From an uncultured Spirochaetales bacterium (lineage in GTDB: Bacteria > Spirochaetota > Spirochaetia > Sphaerochaetales > Sphaerochaetaceae), in contig CALXOO010000006.1 of NCBI GenBank assembly GCA_944390045.1, positions 1 to 64,000 of the forward strand: 64,000 bases of DNA, given 5' to 3'. Below are positions 45,355-54,772 of the stretch, piece by piece. The translations under genes were made by a program, and so were the position numbers. Below the pieces are notes generated by a model. The model saw only the letters and a list, made by a program, of their open reading frames with translations, ran no database searches and was not told the origin of the DNA. Every line of letters begins with the position of its first letter. Position 1 is the stretch's first letter.

Positions 45355-46173
45355 ATGATTGAATACCATTTCAAGGCCGCCAAGGACACGACGGGAGCCT
45401 TCAGGAACCTATATGAAATCATCTCGCTGCTCAGGAGCGAGAACGGCTGCCCCTATGACAGGGCACAGACCGAGAAGTCAAGTCTCGGAAATCTGATTGA
45501 TGAGGCATATGAGTATCTTGAGGGGGTCAATGACGCAGATCCCGCTGTCTGCAAGGAAGAACTGGGAGATGTGCTGCTGAATATCTTCTCACTGCTTCAG
45601 ATTCATGAAGACAAGAGGGATTTTCTTGCCGTGGATGTCGTGAATGATGTATGCGAGAAACTGATCCGCCGCCATCCGCACGTATTCTCCAGAGAGACGG
45701 CCGCCAGTGTCGAAGAGGGACTCAGCCTCTGGAATCAGGCAAAGAGCCAGGAGGAATCGCATAAAGACTCCTCAATCAAGGCTGTCCTCGGCCATATCTC
45801 AAGCGGTATGCCTCCACTGGAGAAGAGTTATGAGATCCAAAAGAAGCTTGGCTCGATGGGTTTTGAGTGGACCAATGTCGATGATGTGATTGACAAGGTC
45901 TATGAAGAGCTCGATGAAGTAAAGGATGCGATGAAAGAAGGAAACCGGGATCATGTCGAGGAAGAGCTGGGCGATGTGCTGCTGACAATTGTCAATCTGT
46001 CGCGCTGGCTAAAAGTAAGACCCGATCAGGCTCTTGAGAAAGCAAACAGCAAGATCACGAGACGCTTCGTCAGGCTCAGCGAGCTGGCCAGGGAACGCGG
46101 CATCGAGATCAGCAGTGAAAATCTGGACAAGCTTGACGAGATCTGGAATGAGGTGAAGGCTTCGGACAATTAA
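45355..46173 (+). CDS. mazG: Nucleoside triphosphate pyrophosphohydrolase MazG
   Basis: House-cleaning enzyme that hydrolyses NTPs, including aberrant ones, to NMP and pyrophosphate. Two tandem MazG domains are seen: residues 20-120 with CPYDRAQTEKSSLGNLIDEAYEYLEGV and KEELGDVLLNI, and about 150-245 with EELDEVKDAMKEGN and EEELGDVLLTIVNL. The acidic metal-binding residues are kept in both. The 272-residue length is standard. It ends convergently with the next gene, overlapping by four bases. Confidence 0.94.
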   Translation: MIEYHFKAAKDTTGAFRNLYEIISLLRSENGCPYDRAQTEKSSLGNLIDEAYEYLEGVNDADPAVCKEELGDVLLNIFSLLQIHEDKRDFLAVDVVNDVCEKLIRRHPHVFSRETAASVEEGLSLWNQAKSQEESHKDSSIKAVLGHISSGMPPLEKSYEIQKKLGSMGFEWTNVDDVIDKVYEELDEVKDAMKEGNRDHVEEELGDVLLTIVNLSRWLKVRPDQALEKANSKITRRFVRLSELARERGIEISSENLDKLDEIWNEVKASDN

Positions 46174-46970
46174 TTTGCCTGAAGCTGGATGAGCCTCCCG
46201 CTCACTGCAGATGGATAGTCCAGGTATGCCAGTCCATAATATGTCCGCGCGGATTTCTCATCTCCCATCTGGGCATATATGTCACCGAGGATGAGATTGC
46301 TGAGACTGTCACTCTCACCCTGCCTTATCCGGAAGACCAGAGGCAGGGCCAGCTGCCCCTCAGAGCGCTGGAGCAAGATTCCGCTTGCCTCTACGACTGC
46401 GTTCCTGAACTCCTGTGAATAACCTTCCTGCGAATACCAGGACTCAAGATTTGACGCGATGAGACCTGATGAGGCCCCAGCGCTGATGCACAGCAGTGCG
46501 GCATCCCTGGAACTGATTCTGTCCCTCAGGGAATTGTAGACTTCAGCAGCGGTCTCATAGTCTCCGATGTCCATCAGCGCGCTGAAGTAATACATCTGAT
46601 CGCTTGTCCGTCCGCTTCCGGAATCAGCGAGCCGGTGACCTGACTGGACCCTCAGGACGGGATCATCATCGTAGAGCAGAATGATCCTGAGTGCATTTGA
46701 AAGCCTCTCATCCTCTTTCGATGAGTATATCAGGCTGTAGGCCAGGGCTGCATCAACGCTTTCCTCCTGGCGGCCCAGCCTGTAACAGGCCATCATCTTG
46801 TAATACAGCGCATCCTGCGAGAGGCCTTCCGCCAGGGCTCTGTCACACATTGTGGCAAGCCTCTCATAGTCACCTTGCTCATAAATGCTGGAATAACTGT
46901 CAGAGGAACAGGAAACAAAAAACAGGAACAATGCGGCAAGAACAGTGATAAACACGGATTTACATCTCAT
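46170..46970 (-). CDS. Predicted TPR-like lipoprotein
   Basis: The signal VLAALFLFFVSC ends in a lipobox (FVSC), so the protein should be lipid-anchored at the Cys near residue 21. The mature part of about 245 residues is helical and repeat-like (YEQGDYERLATMCDRAL, LYYKMMACYRLGRQEESVDAAL, GDIYAQMGDEKSARTYYGLAYLDYPSA), typical of TPR scaffolds. A role in envelope assembly is plausible but unproven. It follows the RNase P RNA gene on the same strand. Confidence 0.7.
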   Translation of the reverse strand: MRCKSVFITVLAALFLFFVSCSSDSYSSIYEQGDYERLATMCDRALAEGLSQDALYYKMMACYRLGRQEESVDAALAYSLIYSSKEDERLSNALRIILLYDDDPVLRVQSGHRLADSGSGRTSDQMYYFSALMDIGDYETAAEVYNSLRDRISSRDAALLCISAGASSGLIASNLESWYSQEGYSQEFRNAVVEASGILLQRSEGQLALPLVFRIRQGESDSLSNLILGDIYAQMGDEKSARTYYGLAYLDYPSAVSGRLIQLQAN

Positions 46971-46993
46971 CGCATCGCCCCTGTGAAAAAAAA

Positions 46994-47333
46994 TATGCGG
47001 CCGTCCATAAGCCGGGTTCTGTTTTTGGCAATCATCTATCTAGGCCTGGAATTACTCCCAGGCTCGAGCAGTCCACCCGCAGAGCATTGTCCAAGGCGGG
47101 ACCCTCTGCTGCTTGACCTTGCACCTGATGAGGTTTGCACTGCCACCGTCTGTCACCAGCGGTGCGGTGAGCTCTTACCTCGCCTTTTCACCCTTACCCC
47201 CAAACGGGGGCGGTATGTTTTCTGCTGCACTTTCTGTTGCATTGCTGCACCTGGACGTTATCCAGCATCATGCCTTGTGGTGCCCGGACTTTCCTCTTCA
47301 ACTTAATGAAGCGATTGCCTGTACGACCGCAGT
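46994..47333 (-). ncRNA. rnpB: RNase P RNA, bacterial type A
   Basis: Catalytic RNA that trims the 5' leader of tRNA precursors. On the minus strand the universally conserved GAGGAAAGTCCGGGC is at 47296-47282, and the 3'-end signature ACAGAACCCGGC lies at 47022-47011. The outer helix P1 closes the molecule: GCGGTCGT (47330-47323) pairs with ACGGCCGC (47004-46997). Its length near 340 bases is normal. Exact ends are estimates. It lies between the zinc-ribbon gene and a lipoprotein gene, all on the minus strand. Confidence 0.93.
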
Positions 47334-47349
47334 CTTTGCGAAATGATTG

Positions 47350-48171
47350 TCAGACGTTGTCGAAGTCGTCGTCGCTGATCGCGTCTGCGAAGAAGTCGTC
47401 GCTCTCCTCGTTCTGGAAGTCTGACAGGTCGATTGTCTCCTCGTCCTCCTGATAGTAAAGGATTCTGGAGCAGTAGGGACAGTATTCGCTCACACTTGTG
47501 CCCTGTCTGACGTCATTGACGAACTGCATGGGCAGGATCATGTGGCAGCCGGAGCAGACCTGGCCCTGAATGATCGGTGTGATTCCAAGTCCGTTCTTGT
47601 TCTTCACGATCTTGCAGAACTTCTGGAAGATGTCATCGCTGACACCCTCTCCCTTGATCTCCAGGCTTCTCTGATCCAGCTCAGCGATCTTGGCCCTCTT
47701 CTTCTGGAGGATTCCGTCAATCTTTGCCTTCTCGTCCTCCACCTCGCCCTTGATCCTGTCGCACTCCTCACCCTGAGCCCTGAGCTTGCCGTCAAGCTCC
47801 TCGACAAGGGCATTTGATGCATTGCGGGCCTTGAGGTAGGAGTTTTCGACGATGCGGGCCTCATCAATTTCCTTGGTGATGGCCTCGTACTCCCTCTGCT
47901 GGGTGATCAGCTCGACCTTCTTCTCGCTCTCAGTGCGGCGGCGTACGGCCTCGTCATACTGGATGGAGTTGGAAGTGGCATCCTGCTTGGCCCGGTTGAA
48001 GGCGTCATTCAGCTCGACATACTTGCTGTTCGCCTCCTCCAGTGCCGCCTCCTTGCCCTTAAGTGCGGCAGGGATTGTCTCGATCTCCTCTTCCAGTTGG
48101 AACTTCTCCCTCAGTACGTCCTGAAGCTGCAAAAGCAGTGAATGTACCTGGTGCAATTCGTGCTCAGCCAT
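47350..48171 (-). CDS. Coiled-coil zinc-ribbon protein (CT398/Rv2229c type)
   Basis: 273 residues. The first 180 are a long charged coiled coil. A four-cysteine zinc ribbon follows (CSGCHMILP...CPYCSRILYY), then an acidic tail of 35 residues ending DDDFDNV. Such proteins occur widely next to rpoD or rnpB; a chlamydial member interacts with sigma-54 and type III secretion parts. The exact function is unknown. It follows rpoD by 25 bases and is co-transcribed toward rnpB. Confidence 0.8.
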   Translation of the reverse strand: MAEHELHQVHSLLLQLQDVLREKFQLEEEIETIPAALKGKEAALEEANSKYVELNDAFNRAKQDATSNSIQYDEAVRRRTESEKKVELITQQREYEAITKEIDEARIVENSYLKARNASNALVEELDGKLRAQGEECDRIKGEVEDEKAKIDGILQKKRAKIAELDQRSLEIKGEGVSDDIFQKFCKIVKNKNGLGITPIIQGQVCSGCHMILPMQFVNDVRQGTSVSEYCPYCSRILYYQEDEETIDLSDFQNEESDDFFADAISDDDFDNV

Positions 48172-48196
48172 GTCTTATCGTTACTCCTCGTTATGT

Positions 48197-50626
48197 TTAT
48201 ACGTAATCCTTGAGCTTCCTGCTCCTCTTCGGATGGCGCAGTCTCCTCAGGGCCTTGGCTTCAATCTGCCTGATTCTCTCACGGGTGACATCAAAATACA
48301 AGCCCACCTCCTCAAGAGTCAACGGGTAACCGTCATCAAGGCCGAAGCGCATCCTCAGCACTTCCTGCTCACGCGGAGGAAGCGTGGTGAGGACCTCTCC
48401 GATCTGTTCCTTGAGCAGGACATAGGCTGTCTGTGTCGCCGGGTTCTCGACTTCCTTGTCCTCGATGAAGTCGCTCAGGAGGCTGTCCTCCTCTTCTCCA
48501 ACCGGGGTCTCAAGGCTGATCGGCTCACGCGATACGCTCTTGACTGCCTTGACCTTCTTCTCATCCCAGCCAAGCTTTGCGGCGATTTCCTCGTCGGTCG
48601 GCTCGCGGCCAAGCTGCTGCAGCAGGTTCCTGGACTCGCGTACCACCTTATTGATCTGCTCGATCATGTGCACAGGAACACGGATGGTTCTGGCCTGATC
48701 AGAAATGGAGCGCGTGATCGCCTGTCGTATCCACCAGGTGGCATAGGTCGAGAACTTGAAGCCCTTTCTGTACTCGAACTTCTCAACGGCCTTGATCAGA
48801 CCGATATTGCCTTCCTGGACGAGATCGAAGAACTGGAGTCCGCGGTTCGTATACTTTTTGGCAATGGAGACGACAAGACGGAGGTTGGCCTTGATCAGCC
48901 TGTCCTTCGCATCCTTCATCATCTTCTGCCCTTCGCGGATCCTCTTCACGGAGCTCAGTATCTTGTCTGTACCGCTGACAAGGACCTTGTCCGGATGCTC
49001 CGGGTCAGGCCTGTCGTCAAAGGACTCGAACTCATAGCAGATCTGCTTGAGCTGTTTCTCCGTGATCTGGAGGGTCTTGATGTCCTCCTTGATCTCGTCG
49101 CTTGTCATCCCGAGCTGTTCCTCGATCTGGCGTGTCTTGCTGCGGGTTGCCAGGTCACGGCCCAGCTGCCTGAGCTCGCGTGCGGTGTCGCTTGAGCCGA
49201 GCTTGAGCTTCGCGATCAGATAGCGTGCCTTCTCGTTGCACTCCTTGATCTGGGTTTCAGCCTCGAGGAAGCGTCCGGTGAGTTCGTCGATCTCATCCTG
49301 CTCGATGATGATCGGATAGTACCAGATGGGAAGCCTGACAGAACTTGAGTTACCGGCACTCCTGATCATGTCCTTATAGTCCTGGTCGACCTTGAGGGCC
49401 TCAAAGGCTCCCGGCTCACTGGGCTGCTCCTCCTCAGAGCCTGTTCCGTCAAGCTGGTCCAGAATGGAGGAATCGTTCTTGTCAGCGATGTGTGCGCGTG
49501 AGACAATGATCTGGTTTCCGTATGGCGTACGGATCTTCATGTAAGACCGCAGGGTCTCGTCATCGACTTCCTTCGCATCCAGCCCGAGGAACTTCGCCAG
49601 CTCCTTGCGGCCTGACTGACTGAAGAACTCAATCTGGGCAGGATCAACCTCAAAGCCTCCGAGATAGAGCTTCATCAGCTCCTCCCTTCTTCTTGTGAAC
49701 TTCTCGTCTCCCAGCAGATCCTCGCCGGTCAGGATTGCCCTCTGGATCTGCTCATTGTATTCCTTGAGCTGTCTGGAGCAGTCCTTCAGCGCCTCCCTGT
49801 AACAGGCGGTGTAATGCTTCTGACGGCTCAGAAGTGTCTTGAGCTCCTCTGGAGAGATGGAGTCATCCTCCTCATCCACCCTGGTCGCAAGCTGATTGCT
49901 GATTCTGGTGAAGAGACTGATCAGGAGTCCGCTTTCACGGATCACGGAGCGGATGACCTCATCCCCAGCCTCCATCTGCTTTGACAGCGTCACCTCCTGG
50001 CTGGCGTCAAGGAGGTTCTCCTTGCCGATCTCCTTCATATAGAGTCTGATCGGATCATCTCCGCTGCTCTCCAGCTTGTCATTTCCGAGGATCGTATGGC
50101 TCTTGGTCTCATGATCATGACTGTCACTGATCTGGTTTAGGTCGACGAACTGCTCACCGCTACCGATGTGCTCATCATCCGGATTGGTCCAGGACGAAAG
50201 TGTCGGAGCATCGCTGTCGACTTCCTCGTTATCCTCGTCATAGTCCTCATCATCCTCATCTTCGTCGCCGGAAGCAGATGAATCATCTCCCTCTTCCTCA
50301 GGAATGTCGAAGTCGGGCACGTCCTCATCAATGACTTCCTCGTCTTCCATGTCGGGGTACTCGAGGTTTTCCTCCTCAAGCTCCTCCTCCGTCATGCTGT
50401 CGACGCTCTCCTCATCACTGGCTATGGCCTGCGTCTCGTCCTCGTGGCAGTCTATGCCCGCCTCAGAAAGCTCGTTTACAAGATCGTCGAAGTCGGTCGA
50501 TGCATTGACTTCATCCTCGTTGATGCCCAGGGCGAGAAGCACGTCCCGCCTCAGCACGAAGCCTCCGTTGTCGACACTCTTCCTTGATAGTTCCTTGATG
50601 ATCTGCGTCTTCTGTTCTTCTGTCAT
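48197..50626 (-). CDS. rpoD: Primary sigma factor RpoD (sigma-70)
   Basis: Directs RNA polymerase to most promoters, which here read TTGACA/TATAAT. Region 1.1-like start, region 1.2 ([21 protein letters not shown]), region 2 ([37 protein letters not shown]), region 3 and region 4 ([18 protein letters not shown]) are intact. The 809 residues exceed the usual 600 because of a strongly acidic linker (about residues 75-150) and a long non-conserved region (about 240-540). The ATG at 50626 follows GAGGATTT. dnaG is immediately upstream. Confidence 0.96.
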   Translation of the reverse strand: MTEEQKTQIIKELSRKSVDNGGFVLRRDVLLALGINEDEVNASTDFDDLVNELSEAGIDCHEDETQAIASDEESVDSMTEEELEEENLEYPDMEDEEVIDEDVPDFDIPEEEGDDSSASGDEDEDDEDYDEDNEEVDSDAPTLSSWTNPDDEHIGSGEQFVDLNQISDSHDHETKSHTILGNDKLESSGDDPIRLYMKEIGKENLLDASQEVTLSKQMEAGDEVIRSVIRESGLLISLFTRISNQLATRVDEEDDSISPEELKTLLSRQKHYTACYREALKDCSRQLKEYNEQIQRAILTGEDLLGDEKFTRRREELMKLYLGGFEVDPAQIEFFSQSGRKELAKFLGLDAKEVDDETLRSYMKIRTPYGNQIIVSRAHIADKNDSSILDQLDGTGSEEEQPSEPGAFEALKVDQDYKDMIRSAGNSSSVRLPIWYYPIIIEQDEIDELTGRFLEAETQIKECNEKARYLIAKLKLGSSDTARELRQLGRDLATRSKTRQIEEQLGMTSDEIKEDIKTLQITEKQLKQICYEFESFDDRPDPEHPDKVLVSGTDKILSSVKRIREGQKMMKDAKDRLIKANLRLVVSIAKKYTNRGLQFFDLVQEGNIGLIKAVEKFEYRKGFKFSTYATWWIRQAITRSISDQARTIRVPVHMIEQINKVVRESRNLLQQLGREPTDEEIAAKLGWDEKKVKAVKSVSREPISLETPVGEEEDSLLSDFIEDKEVENPATQTAYVLLKEQIGEVLTTLPPREQEVLRMRFGLDDGYPLTLEEVGLYFDVTRERIRQIEAKALRRLRHPKRSRKLKDYV

Positions 50627-50645
50627 CAAATCCTCTGTTCCTTTC

Positions 50646-52457
50646 CTAAATGCCCTGCAGCCTCTCGGACAAGTCCTTGATCTCCGCGTCGATGCTCACC
50701 TTCTCATTGAGCAGTTCCCTCAGATCAGCGTCACTCAGTCCTTCAGCCTCACCCTGTCTTATCTGCAGCTGGATAAGCCTTCTGTCCTCCTCCTTCCTCC
50801 TCAGCGCGATACGGTCCAGTATCTCATCAATGACCTTCTGAGGCCTGTCCACCCTGAATTCCGGCAATTCGAAACTGGTGGCTACATCATGCCTGACCTG
50901 TTCGTCCGCGATGAGGGAGAGGAAGATTTCATCAGTCTTACCGACTCCGTCCCTTCTGACATTCTCCAGCGCCAAATAGATGAGCTGGGCCTCCTTGTCT
51001 TTAAGGTCCCCGAAGCGGAAGGCCTTTGTGTAGGTCGGAAACAGATCCCTGTGGTTTGCGAACATCAGCATCATGTAGAGATCCGGACTGATGCCGGAAA
51101 CACGAAGCGGAAGCGCAGACTGTCCTGCCGTGGCCGGCTGGTCAGCCCTCTGCGCGGCATTCCGCGGCATTCTCTCAAGATCCCGGGAAACCTGCACCTC
51201 ACCCACACCAACAAGTTCACCGACCTGACGGACATAGGCCTCTCTCTCAACGCTGCTCTCAGTCGCGTTGATGAAGGGTGCCAGAAATCCGACCAGTTCA
51301 GACTTTCCTTTTGGCGTTCTGGTATTATATAAATTTAATCCTCTGGTTACAAGATACCGGAAGGCCTCTGTGGAGACAGAAAGCGCCCCTGTCAGGGCCT
51401 CAGGCCCCTCCTTCTCCAGGTACTCCGAGGCATCCTTGTACCTGTCCAGAGTGAGCACTGCAGTCTCTATGCCCTTTTCCTGAAGCATGACTATAGCTTT
51501 CGCGGTGGCATCCTGTCCTGCCTTGTCTGTGTCAAACAGGAGCTCTATGCGGCTGCAGTAGCGCGCAAGCAGACTGGCCTGCTCGGCGGTGAATGCCGTA
51601 CCGAAGGGCGCGACTGCACACTTCAGTCCTGCCTGATGAAGGCTGATGCAGTCAAAGTTTCCCTCGCACACGATGGCCCTTCCCTCCTTCTTGACCGAAT
51701 CAAGAGCTTCGAAAAGGCCGTAGAGATTGTGCTTTTTGGAATATACTTCTGTCTCCGGAGTGTTGATGTACTTCGGACTGTCATCCCTGAATGAGAGGTC
51801 TCTGGCACCGAAGGCGACCGTGCGTCCCTGCCAGTTCTTCACAGGAAACATCAGGCGGTTGCAGAAGAGCGGATAAGGATAGCTGCGCCTGCTGAAAAAG
51901 CCGCTGTCCTGGAGAAATTCGTCACTGTAGCCCTGGCGGAGAAGATGCTCGTGAAGCCATTTCGGGTCACGGGGAGCATAGCCCAGGCGGAAACGCTCAA
52001 TAGTATCCTGACTGATCTTACGGCGAGCAAGGTAGTCCCTGGCATCCTGGGCTTCCTGACTAGACAGCAGAAAGTTGTGGAAGGTCTCAGCCATTGACTC
52101 GTTGAGATCGAAAAGTGAGTTCTTCACCTCCTTGCGCCGGATGTCGGCAGGGCTCTCATCCTCAATTGTGACCCCGGCTCTCTGGGCCAGCATTCTCACG
52201 GCCTCAGGAAAGGTAACCCGTTCCATCTTCATCACGAAGTCGAACATGCTGCCATGTTCCTGGCAGGCGAAGCAGTAGAAGCTGCCCCTGTCAAGATTCA
52301 GCTTGCAGGACGGAGTGCGCTCATTTCCGTTCCCATGGAAGGGACAGCGGATCCAAGGGCTGTTGTTCCTCTGGATCACTTGGGTATAAGAGGAGACAAC
52401 ATCCACGATGCTGAGCTTTGCCTTTATCTCTTCAATCGTCCTGTCAGAAAACGCCAA
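50646..52457 (-). CDS. dnaG: DNA primase
   Basis: Makes RNA primers at the replication fork. The zinc ribbon is [17 protein letters not shown]...[10 protein letters not shown] (residues 36-75). The TOPRIM core carries [17 protein letters not shown] near residue 263 and [12 protein letters not shown] near residue 310. The C-terminal 180 residues would contact the DnaB helicase. The 603-residue length is typical. It is followed 20 bases later by rpoD, the classic macromolecular synthesis pairing. Confidence 0.96.
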   Translation of the reverse strand: MAFSDRTIEEIKAKLSIVDVVSSYTQVIQRNNSPWIRCPFHGNGNERTPSCKLNLDRGSFYCFACQEHGSMFDFVMKMERVTFPEAVRMLAQRAGVTIEDESPADIRRKEVKNSLFDLNESMAETFHNFLLSSQEAQDARDYLARRKISQDTIERFRLGYAPRDPKWLHEHLLRQGYSDEFLQDSGFFSRRSYPYPLFCNRLMFPVKNWQGRTVAFGARDLSFRDDSPKYINTPETEVYSKKHNLYGLFEALDSVKKEGRAIVCEGNFDCISLHQAGLKCAVAPFGTAFTAEQASLLARYCSRIELLFDTDKAGQDATAKAIVMLQEKGIETAVLTLDRYKDASEYLEKEGPEALTGALSVSTEAFRYLVTRGLNLYNTRTPKGKSELVGFLAPFINATESSVEREAYVRQVGELVGVGEVQVSRDLERMPRNAAQRADQPATAGQSALPLRVSGISPDLYMMLMFANHRDLFPTYTKAFRFGDLKDKEAQLIYLALENVRRDGVGKTDEIFLSLIADEQVRHDVATSFELPEFRVDRPQKVIDEILDRIALRRKEEDRRLIQLQIRQGEAEGLSDADLRELLNEKVSIDAEIKDLSERLQGI

Positions 52458-52508
52458 TGTCCGAACCCCATTTATAGAAAATAGTGCCTAAAGAAGGAAA
52501 AAACAATT

Positions 52509-52949
52509 CTATTTCTTCACAATAGTTGAAAGTTTTTCCAAAAGAGTTGCCCTGCACTGCTGCCTGATCTCGCCGGCACTGTGCAGCTCTCCTTCGCCTA
52601 TACCGGGACAGCTGGCTTTCTCCGCCTCGAGAATGGCCCTGTCCTCTAACAGATAGGGCCAGAACGGATAGGTCCTGCACTGGAGCGGGCGGACCGGGTA
52701 AATTGAGCAGCCCTCATCTGTCAGGAAGACGCAGTTGTAGTCTCCGTCCTCAGTCAGTGAGATCTGGTAATAGGTTCCCATGTCAACAAGTCTCGTGTAC
52801 TTTTCAAGAAACTCGCCGCGCCCGATTCCAAGGTGAGAGGAAATGGCGGTGATACTCTCTTCTGACAGAAAGACACTGCCCGGCTCACCGGAACAGCAGT
52901 GTCTGCACATCTTGCAGCTGAAGCGGATTCCCCTGTCATACCAGGCCAT
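52509..52949 (-). CDS. YkgJ-family Fe-S/zinc cluster protein
   Basis: 146 residues with the YkgJ cysteine pattern: FSCKMCRHCCSGEPGSVFLS at the start, then CVFLTDEGCSIYPVRPLQCRTYPFWP in the middle. These cysteines likely hold a metal cluster; the biochemical role is unknown. The ATG at 52949 follows CGGGAG; an in-frame ATG at 53090 would translate through tRNA-Tyr and is rejected. It lies just behind the tRNA terminator and before dnaG. Confidence 0.8.
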   Translation of the reverse strand: MAWYDRGIRFSCKMCRHCCSGEPGSVFLSEESITAISSHLGIGRGEFLEKYTRLVDMGTYYQISLTEDGDYNCVFLTDEGCSIYPVRPLQCRTYPFWPYLLEDRAILEAEKASCPGIGEGELHSAGEIRQQCRATLLEKLSTIVKK

Positions 52950-52961
52950 ATGCGTCTCCCG

Positions 52962-52990
52962 GAAAAAGAAAACCTCCCGCTGCCGGGAGG
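52962..52990 (-). terminator. Terminator of tRNA-Tyr
   Basis: On the minus strand CCTCCCG (52990-52984) pairs with CGGGAGG (52979-52973), followed by TTTTCTTTTT. The hairpin starts 10 bases after the tRNA 3' end. The following YkgJ gene starts 13 bases beyond it. Confidence 0.85.
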
Positions 52991-52999
52991 CCTTATTGC

Positions 53000-53081
53000 T
53001 GGAGAGAGAAGGATTCGGACCTTCGAAGGCTAAGCCAACAGATTTACAGTCTGCCCCCTTTGACCGCTCGGGAACCTCTCC
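53000..53081 (-). tRNA. tRNA-Tyr (anticodon GTA)
   Basis: Acceptor GGAGAGG pairs with TCTCTCC, with discriminator A at 53000. The anticodon loop reads CTGTAAA. A class II variable arm and the T arm GGTCCGAATCC are present. The CCA end is not encoded. As a GUN-anticodon tRNA it is a substrate for the queuosine enzyme Tgt found in this window. Confidence 0.95.
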
Positions 53082-53095
53082 GTCAAACATCGATA

Positions 53096-53124
53096 TTTTT
53101 AGCAGAAAGCCGGAGCGATGTCAA
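53096..53124 (-). promoter_or_regulatory. Promoter of tRNA-Tyr
   Basis: Minus strand: perfect -35 TTGACA (53124-53119), 17-base spacer, TAAAAA (53101-53096). Transcription would start near 53089, about eight bases before the mature tRNA. Confidence 0.7.
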
Positions 53125-53180
53125 CAAGCTTGCGCCAAAATTTTCCACTTTCTTGTAATTTCTTTTAAGTTAAAGAATTG

Positions 53181-53672
53181 TCAGAATCTGAGATCCTTGG
53201 TTGACAGCAGGTCGACGACCTGTTTCGGGACCAGAGCGGAAACATCTGCACCGAATGCCGCCATCTCCTTGATCTGGCTGCTGCGGAGCATGAAATAATT
53301 CGGATCAGTCGGCATGAACAGGACCTCAAGCTCATCCATCATCTGCTTGTTCGTCATGGCAAGCTCAAACTCATAGCCGAAATCGCCGACAGCCCGGACC
53401 CCACGGATCATCACCCCGATGCCGTTCTCCCTCGCGTAGTTGACCATCAGCCCATCATAACTCGTGACAATGATATTGCTGCTGCCGCAGAAGATATCCT
53501 TCAGCACATTGACACGTTCCTGTGCGGTAAACAGACAGCGCTTGTTTATATTGTCTGCGACCACCACATGAAGTCTGTCATAGAGCTTCAGTGAACGCTG
53601 AATGATATTGATGTGCCCCAGTGTCGGCGGATCAAATGAGCCGGGGAACATTGCCACATGCGGATCTGTCAT
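53181..53672 (-). CDS. coaD: Phosphopantetheine adenylyltransferase
   Basis: Penultimate step of coenzyme A synthesis, joining ATP and phosphopantetheine. The nucleotidyltransferase motif MFPGSFDPPTLGHINII is at the start. GVMIRGVRAVGDFGYEFELAMTNK sits near residue 78, and MLRSSQIKEMAAFGADVS carries the second ATP-binding site. The 163-residue length is standard. It overlaps the preceding gene's stop by four bases, so the two are coupled. Confidence 0.95.
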   Translation of the reverse strand: MTDPHVAMFPGSFDPPTLGHINIIQRSLKLYDRLHVVVADNINKRCLFTAQERVNVLKDIFCGSSNIIVTSYDGLMVNYARENGIGVMIRGVRAVGDFGYEFELAMTNKQMMDELEVLFMPTDPNYFMLRSSQIKEMAAFGADVSALVPKQVVDLLSTKDLRF

Positions 53673-54139
53673 ACCTTGACTCCCTCAACGAAGGTCTTCA
53701 TCTTCTCGAAGTTCTCACCGCTCTCATAACTGATACGCCTCACGACAGTCCATTTACCCTCCCCGTCCTTCTCGAAGATGGCGAAATTGCCCCTTCCGGA
53801 GTAGCTCAGAGTCTGGCCCTCAGAAAGTGGATTGTCCTTTTTGATCTGTGCGATGACACAGTCAAAGTGGGCATGTGCACCATCAGGCGTAGTAAGGCAG
53901 CTTGCGATGCTCTCTATCCGGCTGCCGCACAGCGGACAGGTCTCAAATGGCTCCTTCACGATTTTCGCATCCTGTACAGGCAGGTGCGAATGGTAGGCAT
54001 GCCGCTTCGGGGCGCCGACGACCTGTGAGAGGGTCGTAAAGCCGGAAAGGCGTCCGTCATCCCTCCTCTTTTTCTTCCTGCTGTCACGTGCCTGGGGCCT
54101 CTTGCCCCTGTTCTGGCCCTTGGCCTGATTTTTTCTCAT
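53669..54139 (-). CDS. Conserved small protein with CxxC zinc-type motif, function unknown
   Basis: The first 35 residues are very basic and Gln/Arg/Lys-rich (RKNQAKGQNRGKRPQARDSRKKKR), suggesting nucleic acid contact. A middle part reads ETCPLCGSRIESIASCLTTPDGAHAHFDCVIAQ, with two pairs of metal-type ligands (CPLC, HFDC). The C-terminus (GRGNFAIFEKDGEGKWTVVRRI) is beta-rich. The ATG at 54139 is preferred because a promoter ends seven bases before it; the in-frame extension to 54289 has no ribosome site. It is translationally coupled to coaD. Confidence 0.65.
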   Translation of the reverse strand: MRKNQAKGQNRGKRPQARDSRKKKRRDDGRLSGFTTLSQVVGAPKRHAYHSHLPVQDAKIVKEPFETCPLCGSRIESIASCLTTPDGAHAHFDCVIAQIKKDNPLSEGQTLSYSGRGNFAIFEKDGEGKWTVVRRISYESGENFEKMKTFVEGVKV

Positions 54140-54146
54140 GCTGGAT

Positions 54147-54175
54147 ATTATGGGAAAAAAGCGGCCCGCTGGCAA
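54147..54175 (-). promoter_or_regulatory. Promoter of the 54139 gene and coaD, ending 7 bases before ATG
   Basis: Minus strand: TTGCCA (54175-54170), 17-base spacer, CATAAT (54152-54147), seven bases, ATG. No Shine-Dalgarno sequence; leaderless initiation is predicted. Confidence 0.6.
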
Positions 54176-54360
54176 CTGTATTGCAGTTATGAGTGGCTCG
54201 GGTGACAGACTCTCCTCACGTGCATTTCTTGTGATGCTGGTCCCGGCCGGCTCCGGAAAGCAATAGCATATCCTCAAAGTCATCCGCAAAGAACATCACA
54301 GCTGTATCAGGAAACTCACGATGAAAAGGGATGACCGTAGTACGGAAGTCAGAAGGTAAA

Positions 54361-54392
54361 TAAAAAAGACCGGATCACTTTCCGGTCTTTTG
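54361..54392 (-). terminator. Terminator after rplS
   Basis: Minus strand: AAAAGACCGGA pairs with TCCGGTCTTTT around a short loop, followed by more T residues. It ends the rpsP/rimM-trmD-rplS unit. The rest of the 270-base gap up to 54139 shows no gene; it carries only the 54147 promoter. Confidence 0.88.
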
Positions 54393-54410
54393 AAAACTTC
54401 AGCCTGACGC

Positions 54411-54767
54411 TCAGTCAGCCTTCTTCTTGATGAGCTCCTTGACCTTGGCGGCCTTGCCGACTCTGTCACGCAGATAGTAGAGCTTGGCTCTTCTGACACG
54501 TCCTCTCCTGACAACCTCGATATGGTCAATCCTGGGTGAGTGCAGCGGGAAGATTCTCTCAACACCTACACCGTAGCTGATCTTCCTGACAACGAAGGAT
54601 CTCCTGATGCCTACATTGTTCTTGGCGATGACAATGCCCTCGAAGACCTGGATTCTCTCGGTTGTACCCTCAACAATCTTGAAAAATACCTTAACTGTGT
54701 CGCCGACAGAGAAGTTCTCTGCATCCTTCTTGATCTGTCTGGCCTCAATGGTTCTGATGATGTCCAT
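54411..54767 (-). CDS. rplS: 50S ribosomal protein L19
   Basis: Sits at the 30S-50S interface. It has the family opening [15 protein letters not shown], the core [23 protein letters not shown], and [25 protein letters not shown], in 118 residues. The ATG at 54767 matches the usual L19 start and has GGGG at eight bases. An ATG at 54773 overlapping the trmD stop is the alternative (120 residues). Confidence 0.95.
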   Translation of the reverse strand: MDIIRTIEARQIKKDAENFSVGDTVKVFFKIVEGTTERIQVFEGIVIAKNNVGIRRSFVVRKISYGVGVERIFPLHSPRIDHIEVVRRGRVRRAKLYYLRDRVGKAAKVKELIKKKAD

Positions 54768-54772
54768 AGACA

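Noticed and set aside
46875-47452. Plus-strand open frames across 46875-47452
   Set aside because: They overlap the RNase P RNA gene, whose conserved core and closing helix explain the sequence.
52950-53090. Extended start of the YkgJ-type gene
   Set aside because: The extension is a translation of tRNA-Tyr and its terminator; the ATG at 52949 has its own ribosome site.
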